From: Actinomyces johnsonii
GTDB lineage: Bacteria > Actinomycetota > Actinomycetes > Actinomycetales > Actinomycetaceae
DNA length: 64,000 bases
Direction of reading: 5' to 3'
Assembly: GCF_006546835.1 (NCBI RefSeq)
Contig: NZ_VICB01000005.1
Span: 1-64,000, forward strand
Shown: in pieces, positions 1 through 7,468 of the stretch
Layout: each line of letters opens with the position of its first letter
How positions within the stretch are numbered: position 1 is the stretch's first letter
Program-made: the position numbers and the translations under genes
Notes under the pieces: generated by a model
Told to the model about the DNA's origin: nothing
The model's database searches: none
Seen by the model: only the letters and a program-made list of their open reading frames with translations

Positions 1-435
1 GCAAACACCACCTGACCCCACCAAGTTCACACTGGTGGCGCTTTGAGAGAACTTCTGCAGCTCGTTGTGTGCTTGCAGGTCGGTTTCCCCTTGGTCGCCG
101 GAGGCACTGGACCGGGACGTGGGTGATGCGCGCGTCCTCCTGATGCGCGGTAGCGCCGGGACGGACAGGGCAACGCTGAGCCCCATCATGAGGGGAGCCC
201 GAGCGCCCAGTGGCGGCGAGAAATGGACCGTGACGCGGAACGTCGGGCTTGGGAGATGGATGAGCCTCCAAAACGAGTGGGGAGTCAGACGATCCGGTCG
301 AGTGGGGAACCGCCCGTCGTATCCACGGAAGGCCTCCATGACGATGAGATAACGGTCTTGCGGAACACGCGGTAACCGCCACCACGCTGTGCAGCCATGG
401 GAAGAATGATCCGTCGCGATACGCTGTCCTCCATC
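1..435. other. Upstream intergenic stretch, no supported gene
   Basis: No reading frame here looks like a real protein; the one open frame (65-352, plus) has atypical composition and no motif. A weak hairpin (CCACCA at 18-23, TGGTGG at 33-38) could be the end of a transcript lying outside the window. The remainder presumably holds the gltX promoter, which I could not place. Confidence 0.4.
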
Positions 436-2040
436 ATGGCTGAACTCAGTGATCACTCATCGTCCCCCCGCCTCGAGACCGCCGTGCCGGCGCCGGGCTC
501 GTCGTCCGTGCGAGTGCGCTTCTGCCCCTCGCCCACGGGAACTCCTCACGTAGGTATGGTGCGCACCTGCCTGTTCAACTGGGCCTACGCCCGTCACACC
601 GGTGGCACCTTCGTCTTCCGCATCGAGGACACCGACGCCGCCCGCGACTCCGAGGAGTCCTTCGAGGCCATCATCGACTCCCTGACGTGGCTGGGCCTGG
701 ACTGGGACGAGGGCGTGGGCAGGGGCGGCCCCCACGAGCCCTACCGCCAGTCCCAGCGCATGGACCTGTACAAGCAGGTGGCGGCCGAGCTGCTGGAGGC
801 CGGCTACCTGTACGAGTCCTACTCCACCCCCGAGGAGATCGAGGCCCGTCACCGTGCGCGCGGCGAGGACCCCAAGCTCGGCTACGACGGATTCGACCGC
901 AACCTGACCCAGGCCCAGAAGGACGCCTTCCGGGCCGAGGGGCGCCTGCCCGTCCTGCGGATGCGGATGCCGGACGAGGACATCACCTTCACCGACATGG
1001 TCCGCGGTCCCATCACCTTCAAGGCCGGCAGCGTTCCGGACTACGTCGTCATGCGCGCGGGCGGGGATCCTCTTTACACCCTGGTCAACCCCGTCGATGA
1101 CGCGGCCATGGGTATCACCCATGTCCTGCGCGGCGAGGACCTGTTGTCCTCCACTCCACGGCAGGTGGTGCTCTACCGGGCACTCATGGAGATCGGCCGT
1201 GCCCGGGTCATGCCCGAGTTCGGGCACCTGCCCTACGTCATGGGGGAGGGCAACCGGAAGCTGTCCAAGCGCGACCCCCAGTCCAATCTCCTCATCCACC
1301 GTTACCGCGGCATGATCCCCGAGGGGCTGCTCAACTACCTGGCCCTGTTGGGCTGGTCGCTGAGCGCCGACCGTGATGTCTTCTCGGCGGCGGAGATGAT
1401 CGAGACTTTCGACGTCCATGACGTCAACCCCAACCCGGCTCGCTTCGACCCCAAGAAGTGCGAGGCCATCAATGCCGAGCAGGTGCGGGCATTGGAGGAG
1501 ACCGACTTCCGCGACCGTCTGGTGCCCTACCTCGCCGACGTCTACCCCGACCCGACCGGCGATGCCGCACAGGTGCCGTTGGTCTCGGCGGCCTCCTTCG
1601 CTGAGCTCTCAGCGCGCGAGCAGGAGATCCTGACTGCGGCGGCGCCCCTCATCCAGACCCGGATTCAGTTGCTGCGGGAGTGCCGCGACATGCTCGGTTT
1701 CCTCTTCGTGTCCGACGACGATCTCATCATCGACGACAGGGCCAGGACCAAGCTCAAGGCCTCTGCGGGCGATGTCCTGGACGCAGGCATTCACGCCCTG
1801 GAGGGGATCGCCGCTGAGCAATGGGGCAGGGATCATCTGGAGGAGGCCCTGAAGGACGCCATCGTCGAGGGCCGGGGTATGCCCGATGGCGAGGGGATCA
1901 AACCGCGGCTCGCCTATGGTCCTTTGCGCGTTGCGGTCACCGGTCGGCAGGTTTCCCCGCCTCTGTTCGAGTCCATGGAGATCCTGGGAGCCGACTCGAC
2001 CCTCGCCAGGCTGCGAGCCCTGAGGGACCAGCTCGGGTGA
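436..2040 (+). CDS. gltX: Glutamyl-tRNA synthetase
   Basis: Class I aminoacyl-tRNA synthetase that charges tRNA-Glu in the cytoplasm; in many Gram-positive bacteria the enzyme also misacylates tRNA-Gln for later amidation. The N-terminal signature reads [11 protein letters not shown], the GluRS form of the HIGH motif, and KLSKR near the middle is the KMSKS loop. About 534 residues, slightly long for the family because of a Ser/Pro-rich leader. ATG codons at 397 and 406 are in frame upstream, but none of the starts has a good ribosome-binding site; 436 is chosen because the conserved part begins soon after it. A strong hairpin terminator follows, and tRNA-Gln and tRNA-Glu genes lie about 1.2 kb downstream. 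Function is certain; the start is not. Confidence 0.96.
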   Translation: MAELSDHSSSPRLETAVPAPGSSSVRVRFCPSPTGTPHVGMVRTCLFNWAYARHTGGTFVFRIEDTDAARDSEESFEAIIDSLTWLGLDWDEGVGRGGPHEPYRQSQRMDLYKQVAAELLEAGYLYESYSTPEEIEARHRARGEDPKLGYDGFDRNLTQAQKDAFRAEGRLPVLRMRMPDEDITFTDMVRGPITFKAGSVPDYVVMRAGGDPLYTLVNPVDDAAMGITHVLRGEDLLSSTPRQVVLYRALMEIGRARVMPEFGHLPYVMGEGNRKLSKRDPQSNLLIHRYRGMIPEGLLNYLALLGWSLSADRDVFSAAEMIETFDVHDVNPNPARFDPKKCEAINAEQVRALEETDFRDRLVPYLADVYPDPTGDAAQVPLVSAASFAELSAREQEILTAAAPLIQTRIQLLRECRDMLGFLFVSDDDLIIDDRARTKLKASAGDVLDAGIHALEGIAAEQWGRDHLEEALKDAIVEGRGMPDGEGIKPRLAYGPLRVAVTGRQVSPPLFESMEILGADSTLARLRALRDQLG

Positions 2041-2064
2041 CTACTGCCGGTTGAGGTCACTGGT

Positions 2065-2093
2065 GGGGCCGGGAACATCGTGTTCCCGGCCCC
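2065..2093. terminator. Hairpin terminator between gltX and the convergent lipoprotein gene
   Basis: Perfect 12-bp arms GGGGCCGGGAAC and GTTCCCGGCCCC around a 5-nt loop, 25 nt after the gltX stop. No clear U-run follows, as is common in high-GC actinobacteria. It sits between converging genes and may act in both directions. Confidence 0.8.
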
Positions 2094-2169
2094 ATTGATT
2101 GCCCTGATTGCTATGTGGAGATTCCCGCGAGCCGCCCGAGGAGGACATCCGCCGAACGCCCTGCACGTT

Positions 2170-2940
2170 TCACATGGCGCCTGCGTCGAAACCAGCGACT
2201 CGCGTGCCGCTCAGCAGGTTGTGCCATGTTTGAAGGTCGGGGAGATTGCCCGGAGTGCACATCAGCAAGATATCGAGAGTGGCCCCCTGCTCCCCGAGCT
2301 GTCTGGAGAATCGGTATCCGGTGATTTCGCTGTCGCCCGAGTTGGTGAAGGTGACTGTGCCGGTGTATGAGACCTCGTAACCCGCGAAAGTGCCGCTGTC
2401 ATCGGGAATGGTGTCCACCACGGTCGGCCCTGATGTGATTGTGTAGGCGGGGTAATTCGAGGGCTGTTCCTGCACCAGTGAGGATGAAGCGCTACTGTCG
2501 CTCGTGTTTTTTCCGTTTTCGTGTATGTCGCGGGAGGACTTGTAGCGGAGGACCCCCTGGCAGGTCTTGTCATTGAAGAGGTATGCCCGGTTGATGAGGA
2601 ACGAGGTCTCCATCGGTAGGGAGAGGAGACTATCGTCCTGCTGCCAGATATCGGTCCTCTCGTTGCTGATCGTGACGCTGGGCATCGTCCATGCCGTTGC
2701 GGACGGGGTGGCCGACGCCGATGGTGTCGGCTTGGAGGACTTGGAGGGCGACGGCTTGGCAGAGGGGCTCTCCGAGTTGTTCGTGGAGGGACTGACGGGC
2801 TCGACGGTGAGCTTGCCACTATGGGCCGGGCCGCAGGCGCTCAGCGCCAGACCCGCGGTCAGGCACAGCCCTAGAGCAAGACAACGGGTCCTGCGAGTGC
2901 TGCGACCACCATGGTTGCGACGCGGTCGATGGGTGCGCAT
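2170..2940 (-). CDS. Putative lipoprotein of unknown function
   Basis: I do not recognise the family. The 256-residue product starts with an Arg-rich n-region and a hydrophobic segment ending in the lipobox LSAC, giving a lipidated Cys36, so it is probably anchored to the outer face of the membrane. A low-complexity Ser/Pro/Lys/Thr linker of about 45 residues follows, as in surface lipoproteins that span the wall. The globular rest (about residue 88 on) has two cysteines (DKTCQG and LLMCTPG) that could form a disulfide. ATG 2940 was chosen over an upstream in-frame codon at 2979 because GGGAGG stands about 4 nt before it and the signal peptide then has normal length. It converges on gltX. Confidence 0.75.
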   Translation of the reverse strand: MRTHRPRRNHGGRSTRRTRCLALGLCLTAGLALSACGPAHSGKLTVEPVSPSTNNSESPSAKPSPSKSSKPTPSASATPSATAWTMPSVTISNERTDIWQQDDSLLSLPMETSFLINRAYLFNDKTCQGVLRYKSSRDIHENGKNTSDSSASSSLVQEQPSNYPAYTITSGPTVVDTIPDDSGTFAGYEVSYTGTVTFTNSGDSEITGYRFSRQLGEQGATLDILLMCTPGNLPDLQTWHNLLSGTRVAGFDAGAM

Positions 2941-3225
2941 ACGGCCTCCCTGAGGGTAATGGGGCGAACAGGAACTCACGAGAGTCTAAGGGATGTCTTC
3001 GTTGACGCGCTCGGTTGCGGGGCTACAGGAGGACGTAGCGGTTCGTGCTCCATAGACCGTTCAAGGCTGATCGACGGCCTGTTTTCGGGGCATGACGGAG
3101 TAGGGCGATACCATGCGAACCGGCATGTGTCTGTAGTCACGCCACAATGATTTGGTGGGGCTGGAGCGGGCGTGTAGATTACTGCCCGCTGCCTCGACCG
3201 CGAGACGTTCGAGGTGAAGCCCAAT
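2941..3225. other. Intergenic region upstream of the tRNA cluster
   Basis: About 285 bases with no convincing reading frame. It should contain the promoter of the minus-strand lipoprotein gene and of the tRNA cluster, but I could not assign boxes with confidence. Confidence 0.3.
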
Positions 3226-3297
3226 TGGGGTATGGTGTAATTGGCAACACGACTGATTCTGGTTCAGTTATTCTAGGTTCGAGTCCTGGTACCCCAG
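3226..3297 (+). tRNA. tRNA-Gln (anticodon CTG)
   Basis: Seven-bp acceptor stem TGGGGTA/TACCCCA, anticodon stem ACTGA/TCAGT with loop TTCTGGT (anticodon CTG, reads CAG), and a T-arm containing GGTTCGAGTCC. CCA is not encoded beyond the discriminator G. It is the first gene of a four-tRNA run. Confidence 0.95.
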
Positions 3298-3325
3298 CGG
3301 ATCTCATGTCATATGTTGATCTACT

Positions 3326-3398
3326 GCCCCCATCGTTTAGTGGCCTAGGACACCGCCCTCTCACGGCGGCGGCGCCGGTTCGAATCCGGCTGGGGGTA
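3326..3398 (+). tRNA. tRNA-Glu (anticodon CTC), copy 1
   Basis: Acceptor stem GCCCCCA/TGGGGGT, anticodon stem CCGCC/GGCGG with loop CTCTCAC (anticodon CTC, reads GAG), T-arm CCGGTTCGAATCCGG, discriminator A, no encoded CCA. First of three apparently identical copies. Confidence 0.95.
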
Positions 3399-3447
3399 CG
3401 AATCGGCGAGGGCCCACCGGTCCAAGCGGTTCACAACTACATACGTG

Positions 3448-3520
3448 GCCCCCATCGTTTAGTGGCCTAGGACACCGCCCTCTCACGGCGGCGGCGCCGG
3501 TTCGAATCCGGCTGGGGGTA
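3448..3520 (+). tRNA. tRNA-Glu (anticodon CTC), copy 2
   Basis: Same sequence as copy 1 and starting exactly 122 bases after it. The 49-base spacer before it is nearly identical to the one before copy 3. Confidence 0.95.
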
Positions 3521-3569
3521 CGAATCGGCGAGGATCCACCGGTCCAAGCGGTTCACAACTACATACGTG

Positions 3570-3642
3570 GCCCCCATCGTTTAGTGGCCTAGGACACCGC
3601 CCTCTCACGGCGGCGGCGCCGGTTCGAATCCGGCTGGGGGTA
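3570..3642 (+). tRNA. tRNA-Glu (anticodon CTC), copy 3
   Basis: Third copy, again 122 bases after the previous one. The sequence downstream of this copy differs from the spacers, marking the end of the tandem array. Confidence 0.95.
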
Positions 3643-3708
3643 CCAGGCACGAGGTCCGCACCGCCACCGGGTGATGCGGACCTTCTTGGCTCTTCTTGCG
3701 AAAAAAGA

Positions 3709-4566
3709 TCATACCGGTTGTTCTGAGGTGGAGGCGAGCAAGTCGCTGCCCGTGGTGACGGTGAGTCCTTGCTCCTGCAGGGAGTGCACGGCGCCCTCCA
3801 ATGCGGAGAACAGAGCCTGCGAAGGCTGCGCGCGGCCATCGTGGCACAGCACCACGGATCCGGCGCCGGCTACATCCTTGACGGCGGCGGCCGCGGAGAC
3901 GGAAGGGGAGTGAACGCTCCACAGCAGCACGTCCAGTTCCTGCTGGGAGGCGACCATCAGGGCCGGTGCGTCCACCCGGCCATAGGGGGGTCGCCACAGG
4001 CGCGGGGGTGGGGCTCCCGCCGCCATGATCGCCTCGCTCGTCCTGCGCACCGAGCTAGTCAGCTCCGGGAAGTCCACGCCATAGACATCGGTGTGCACCC
4101 AGTTGTGCACGGCTACCTCATGCCCCTCATCGATCTCCCGCGCGATCAGCTCGGGGTGGGCCTGTGCCGCGGAACCGAGAACGAAGAAGGTGGCTCGCAC
4201 CTGCAGTCTCGCCAGCATATCGAGCACGAGCGGAGTCCAGCGCGGATCGGGGCCGTCGTCGAAGGTCAGGGCCAGCTTGCCCGTCTCCCCTCCGGTCTGG
4301 AAAACCACCCGTGCGTCGAGCGCCTTGCCGGGGCCCGAGGGGCGAGGGGCGGTCCGTGAGGTGGGGGACAGATGGGTATCGCGCCATCGAGTGGCTCCTG
4401 CTCCAGCACCTGCACCGAGAAGACCTGCGGTCGTTACCAGGGCCGTCATCCCGAGGAGGCGCCTTCGGCCTCCCACGGTACTGGATGAGGTCCGGGGCTC
4501 GTCTGACGGGGGATGCGCGATGTCCTCAGCCGCATGTCCCGGATCTCGCCGGCTCTCGATCGTCAC
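3709..4566 (-). CDS. Polysaccharide deacetylase (NodB domain), exported
   Basis: Carbohydrate esterase 4 family; members remove acetyl groups from peptidoglycan, chitin-type or other surface polymers outside the cell. The NodB motifs are all recognisable: TFDDGP (about residues 101-106), HNWVH, RPPYGR, a degenerate LLWSVHS and VVLCHDG. The N-terminus has GGRRRLLGM followed by a hydrophobic Ala/Gly-rich stretch, which looks like a twin-arginine signal or signal anchor. GTG 4566 is proposed as start because TACGAT, a good -10 element, lies 6 nt upstream of it (leaderless). An ATG at 4677 in the same frame is the alternative. Divergent from rnj. The exact substrate is unknown. Confidence 0.85.
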   Translation of the reverse strand: MTIESRRDPGHAAEDIAHPPSDEPRTSSSTVGGRRRLLGMTALVTTAGLLGAGAGAGATRWRDTHLSPTSRTAPRPSGPGKALDARVVFQTGGETGKLALTFDDGPDPRWTPLVLDMLARLQVRATFFVLGSAAQAHPELIAREIDEGHEVAVHNWVHTDVYGVDFPELTSSVRRTSEAIMAAGAPPPRLWRPPYGRVDAPALMVASQQELDVLLWSVHSPSVSAAAAVKDVAGAGSVVLCHDGRAQPSQALFSALEGAVHSLQEQGLTVTTGSDLLASTSEQPV

Positions 4567-4572
4567 CGGTAC

Positions 4573-4578
4573 ATCGTA
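4573..4578 (-). promoter_or_regulatory. Predicted -10 element of the deacetylase gene
   Basis: TACGAT on the minus strand, 6 nt before GTG 4566, fitting a leaderless transcript. No clear -35 was seen. Confidence 0.4.
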
Positions 4579-4671
4579 GAACGAGTCCGAAAAGGTCCTA
4601 GACGTTATGGCGGACTGATGCCGGACAGAGACGGATTCTGGAAAGGAGCGGGCCGCATCAATCGATAATCG

Positions 4672-4693
4672 GGGCATCCTCGGTAGGATGCCC
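4672..4693. promoter_or_regulatory. Perfect 9-bp palindrome overlapping the rnj -10 element
   Basis: Arms GGGCATCCT and AGGATGCCC flank CGGT, ending 2 nt before the rnj GTG. The right arm contains TAGGAT (4684-4689), a -10-like hexamer 6 nt before that GTG. If this is the promoter, the palindrome is an operator over the core promoter. If transcription starts further upstream (GATAAT at 4664-4669), a shortened 5' hairpin would hide the start region. Confidence 0.55.
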
Positions 4694-4695
4694 GC

Positions 4696-6381
4696 GTGAC
4701 GAACTTTCCTGCGCTGACGACTCCCGGTCCCCTCGCCGACGGTGCCATGCGCATCGTTCCCCTGGGAGGTCTGGGCGAGGTCGGTCGGAACATGACTGTC
4801 TTCGAGTTCGACGGCAAGCTGCTCATCGTCGACTGCGGCGTGCTCTTTCCGGAGGAGGATCAGCCCGGTGTCGATCTCATCCTCCCCGACTTCTCCTCGA
4901 TCGAGGACCGCATCGACGACGTCGTCGCCCTCGTACTGACTCACGGCCACGAGGACCACATCGGAGGCGTGCCCTACCTGCTGCGCCTGCGCGAGGACAT
5001 CCCCCTGGTGGGCAGCGAGCTCACCTTGGCCTTCGTGGAGGCCAAGCTCAAGGAGCACCGCATTCTCCCGGCTCTGCGTCAGGTCGTCGAGCGCGAGGAG
5101 GTCTCCTACGGCCCCTTCGACCTGGAGTTCGTGGCCGTCAACCACTCCATCCCCGACGCCATGGCCGTCATGATCCGCACCGATGCCGGCAACGTTCTCG
5201 TCACCGGCGACTTCAAGATGGACTCCCTGCCCATCGACGGGCGCATCACGGACCTGCGCTCCTTCGCGCGCTTCGGCGAGGAGGGCGTGGACCTGTTCTG
5301 CGTGGACTCCACCAACGCCGAGGTCCCCGGCATGGTCGGCCACGAGGGCGAGATCGGCCAGGTGCTGGACAATGTCTTCGCCGACTCCGACGGCCAGATT
5401 GTCGTGGCCTCCTTCGCCAGCCACGTCCACCGGGTCCAGCAGGTTCTCGACGCCGCCGCCCTCCACGGCAGACGGGTGGCCCTCGTGGGGCGCTCCATGG
5501 TGCGCAACATGGGAATCGCCGCTGAGCGCGGATACCTCAAGGTCCCCGGCGGTGTTCTCATCGATGCTCGCGATGTCATCTCGCTGCCCCCGCACGAGAG
5601 GGTCCTCATGGTGACCGGTTCGCAGGGCGAGCCGATGGCGGCACTGTCCCGGATGGCGCACTCCGAGCACCGCAGTGTCACCATCGAGCCCGGAGACACC
5701 GTCATCTTCGCCTCCTCGCTCATTCCGGGCAATGAGAACTCCGTTTTCCGGGTCATCAACCAGCTTATGCGGCTGGGGGCGCGCGTGGTCCATCAGGGCA
5801 ATGCCAAGGTCCACGTCTCCGGGCACGCGTCCTCCGAGGAGCTGCTCCACGTCTACAACATCGTCCAGCCCCGCAACGTCATGCCCATCCACGGCGAAAT
5901 CCGCCACCTGGTGGCCAACGGTGGGCTTGCCGTCAAGACGGGGGTCGCTCCCGAGCGGGTCATGCTGTGCGAGGACGGGGTTGCCGTCGACTTGGACGGG
6001 GGAGTCGCCCGCATCTCCGGCCAAGTCCCTTGCGGCTATATCTACGTCGACGGCTCCTCAGTGGGGGAGATCGACGAGGCCGAGCTCAAGGACCGGCGCA
6101 TCTTGGCGGAGGAGGGCTTCGTCTCCGTCTACGCCGTGGTGGAGACCATGACCGGCACCATCCTGGCTGGCCCGCACATCCAGGCCCGGGGCGTGGCTGA
6201 GGACGACTCGGTCTTCGAGGAGATTCTCCCCGATGTCACCGAGGCGTTGTCCGCCGCGCTGGAGACGGGGAAGGCGGACGCCTACTCCCTCCAGCAGGTC
6301 ATGCGCCGCACCCTGGGGCGGTGGATCGGGCGCCGCCTCAAGCGCCGGCCCATGATCGTCCCGGTCGTCATCGAGGCTTAG
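4696..6381 (+). CDS. rnj: Ribonuclease J
   Basis: Metallo-beta-lactamase/beta-CASP nuclease of 561 residues, the normal RNase J length, acting in mRNA decay and rRNA maturation as 5'-3' exonuclease and endonuclease. HGHEDHIGG (residues 83-91) is the zinc-binding motif; GDFKMD and the beta-CASP segment with VTGSQGEPMAAL and VSGHAS follow. Start is GTG 4696; there is no Shine-Dalgarno at normal spacing, but TAGGAT stands 6 nt upstream, so the mRNA is probably leaderless. A PfkB-type kinase begins 15 nt after the stop and is likely co-transcribed. Confidence 0.97.
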   Translation: MTNFPALTTPGPLADGAMRIVPLGGLGEVGRNMTVFEFDGKLLIVDCGVLFPEEDQPGVDLILPDFSSIEDRIDDVVALVLTHGHEDHIGGVPYLLRLREDIPLVGSELTLAFVEAKLKEHRILPALRQVVEREEVSYGPFDLEFVAVNHSIPDAMAVMIRTDAGNVLVTGDFKMDSLPIDGRITDLRSFARFGEEGVDLFCVDSTNAEVPGMVGHEGEIGQVLDNVFADSDGQIVVASFASHVHRVQQVLDAAALHGRRVALVGRSMVRNMGIAAERGYLKVPGGVLIDARDVISLPPHERVLMVTGSQGEPMAALSRMAHSEHRSVTIEPGDTVIFASSLIPGNENSVFRVINQLMRLGARVVHQGNAKVHVSGHASSEELLHVYNIVQPRNVMPIHGEIRHLVANGGLAVKTGVAPERVMLCEDGVAVDLDGGVARISGQVPCGYIYVDGSSVGEIDEAELKDRRILAEEGFVSVYAVVETMTGTILAGPHIQARGVAEDDSVFEEILPDVTEALSAALETGKADAYSLQQVMRRTLGRWIGRRLKRRPMIVPVVIEA

Positions 6382-6396
6382 GGGGATGCTCACTGC

Positions 6397-7377
6397 ATGA
6401 CTCTGTTCCGGCCTGCGTGCTTCATATCCACCGGATCCATCCTTATTGACATCCCCCTTCACGTCAGCCGGGTGCCGACTCCGGGAGGGGCGATCACCGG
6501 GGCGTCGTCGGGCCCGGTTGTGGGTGGCGGGTACACGGTGGTCTCAGCCGCTGCCCGGCAGGGGGTTCCCGCCGCTTTAGCAGCCACTTTGGGGACGGGC
6601 CCCAATTCGGCCCGGGTGCGCGAGTCGATGCGCCTGGACCAGGTCGAGCTCCTCGTCGAGGAGCTCGTCGGCGACATCGGCACCTGCACCACGCTCATCG
6701 AGCCCTCGGGCAGGCGAACCTTCATCACCACCGCGGGCGTCGAAGGCGAGCCCCAGCGCGAGGATCTCGAAAGCCTCGATCTAAGGGAGGGCGACTGGGT
6801 CTATGCCACCGGTTACGATCTGGCCCACTACACAAGCAGGGGCATTCTGGCCGACTGGCTCCTGTCGGTCCCTGACGGCGTCGGACTGGTCATCGACCTG
6901 GGCCCGGTCCAGCCCGACATCCCCGATCAGGTGCTCCTGCCACTGCTGTCCCGGGCGACGATGCTGACCGGAAACGACCTGGAGATGAGCCGGCTCGAGG
7001 AACGGCTGGGGGGCCCGAGCTCCATTCGCCGGGCCTGCCCGCGAGCGCTGATCGTCCGACGTACCGGCGTTCACGGGTGCATTCTTCATCCGGTCGGCTC
7101 CGAGCCGATCGAGGTCCCCGGTTTCATGCGCGACGTCGTGGACACGACGGGAGCGGGAGACACCCACACCGGTGTCCTGGTCGCCGGCCTCCTTGACGGA
7201 CTTGATGTCGTCGAGGCCGCCAGACGGGCCAACGCGGCCGCCGCCCACGCTGTGGCCTGCATAGGGCCGGCACAGGCCCCGCGCCGCGAGGAGATCGACG
7301 GGTTCCTCCGGGATGCCCCTGAGGGGTCGTGGCCCTCCGACGATGACTCTCAGCGGAGTAGCGGCCGGCCCGGATAA
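6397..7377 (+). CDS. PfkB-family carbohydrate kinase
   Basis: 326-residue ribokinase-fold sugar or nucleoside kinase, cytoplasmic. The C-terminal signature DTTGAGDTHTG carries the anion hole and catalytic Asp, and PVVGGGYTVVSAAARQG near the N-terminus matches the substrate-binding glycine region. The substrate cannot be read from the sequence. It follows rnj by 15 nt on the same strand, suggesting an operon. ATG 6397 is used; no strong ribosome-binding site is visible (GGGGGATG lies about 10 nt upstream). Confidence 0.88.
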   Translation: MTLFRPACFISTGSILIDIPLHVSRVPTPGGAITGASSGPVVGGGYTVVSAAARQGVPAALAATLGTGPNSARVRESMRLDQVELLVEELVGDIGTCTTLIEPSGRRTFITTAGVEGEPQREDLESLDLREGDWVYATGYDLAHYTSRGILADWLLSVPDGVGLVIDLGPVQPDIPDQVLLPLLSRATMLTGNDLEMSRLEERLGGPSSIRRACPRALIVRRTGVHGCILHPVGSEPIEVPGFMRDVVDTTGAGDTHTGVLVAGLLDGLDVVEAARRANAAAAHAVACIGPAQAPRREEIDGFLRDAPEGSWPSDDDSQRSSGRPG

Positions 7378-7468
7378 GGCTCGCGGTGAGAAGGTGATGT
7401 GTCTCCGGCCGTCCCAGGCGGCGTGGCAGGGCCGCCGAAGCTGAGAATCCGATAGTTTCTAAGACATC

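Larger units (their letters stand above)
3326..3642 (+). repeat. Tandem 122-bp repeat carrying tRNA-Glu
   Basis: Two full 122-bp units (73-base tRNA plus 49-base spacer) and a third tRNA without spacer. The two spacers differ only at two adjacent bases (GAGGGCCCACC versus GAGGATCCACC), so the duplication is recent or is kept uniform by recombination. Confidence 0.9.

Noticed and set aside
65-352. 95-codon plus-strand frame before gltX
   Set aside because: No motif, unusual composition and no ribosome-binding site.
457-1419. Long antisense frame inside gltX
   Set aside because: Gly/Val/Asp-rich shadow typical of a frame opposite a high-GC gene; no motif.
3326-3642. Regular repeats that could suggest a CRISPR array
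   Set aside because: The repeated part is a complete tRNA-Glu gene and the spacers are nearly identical to each other.
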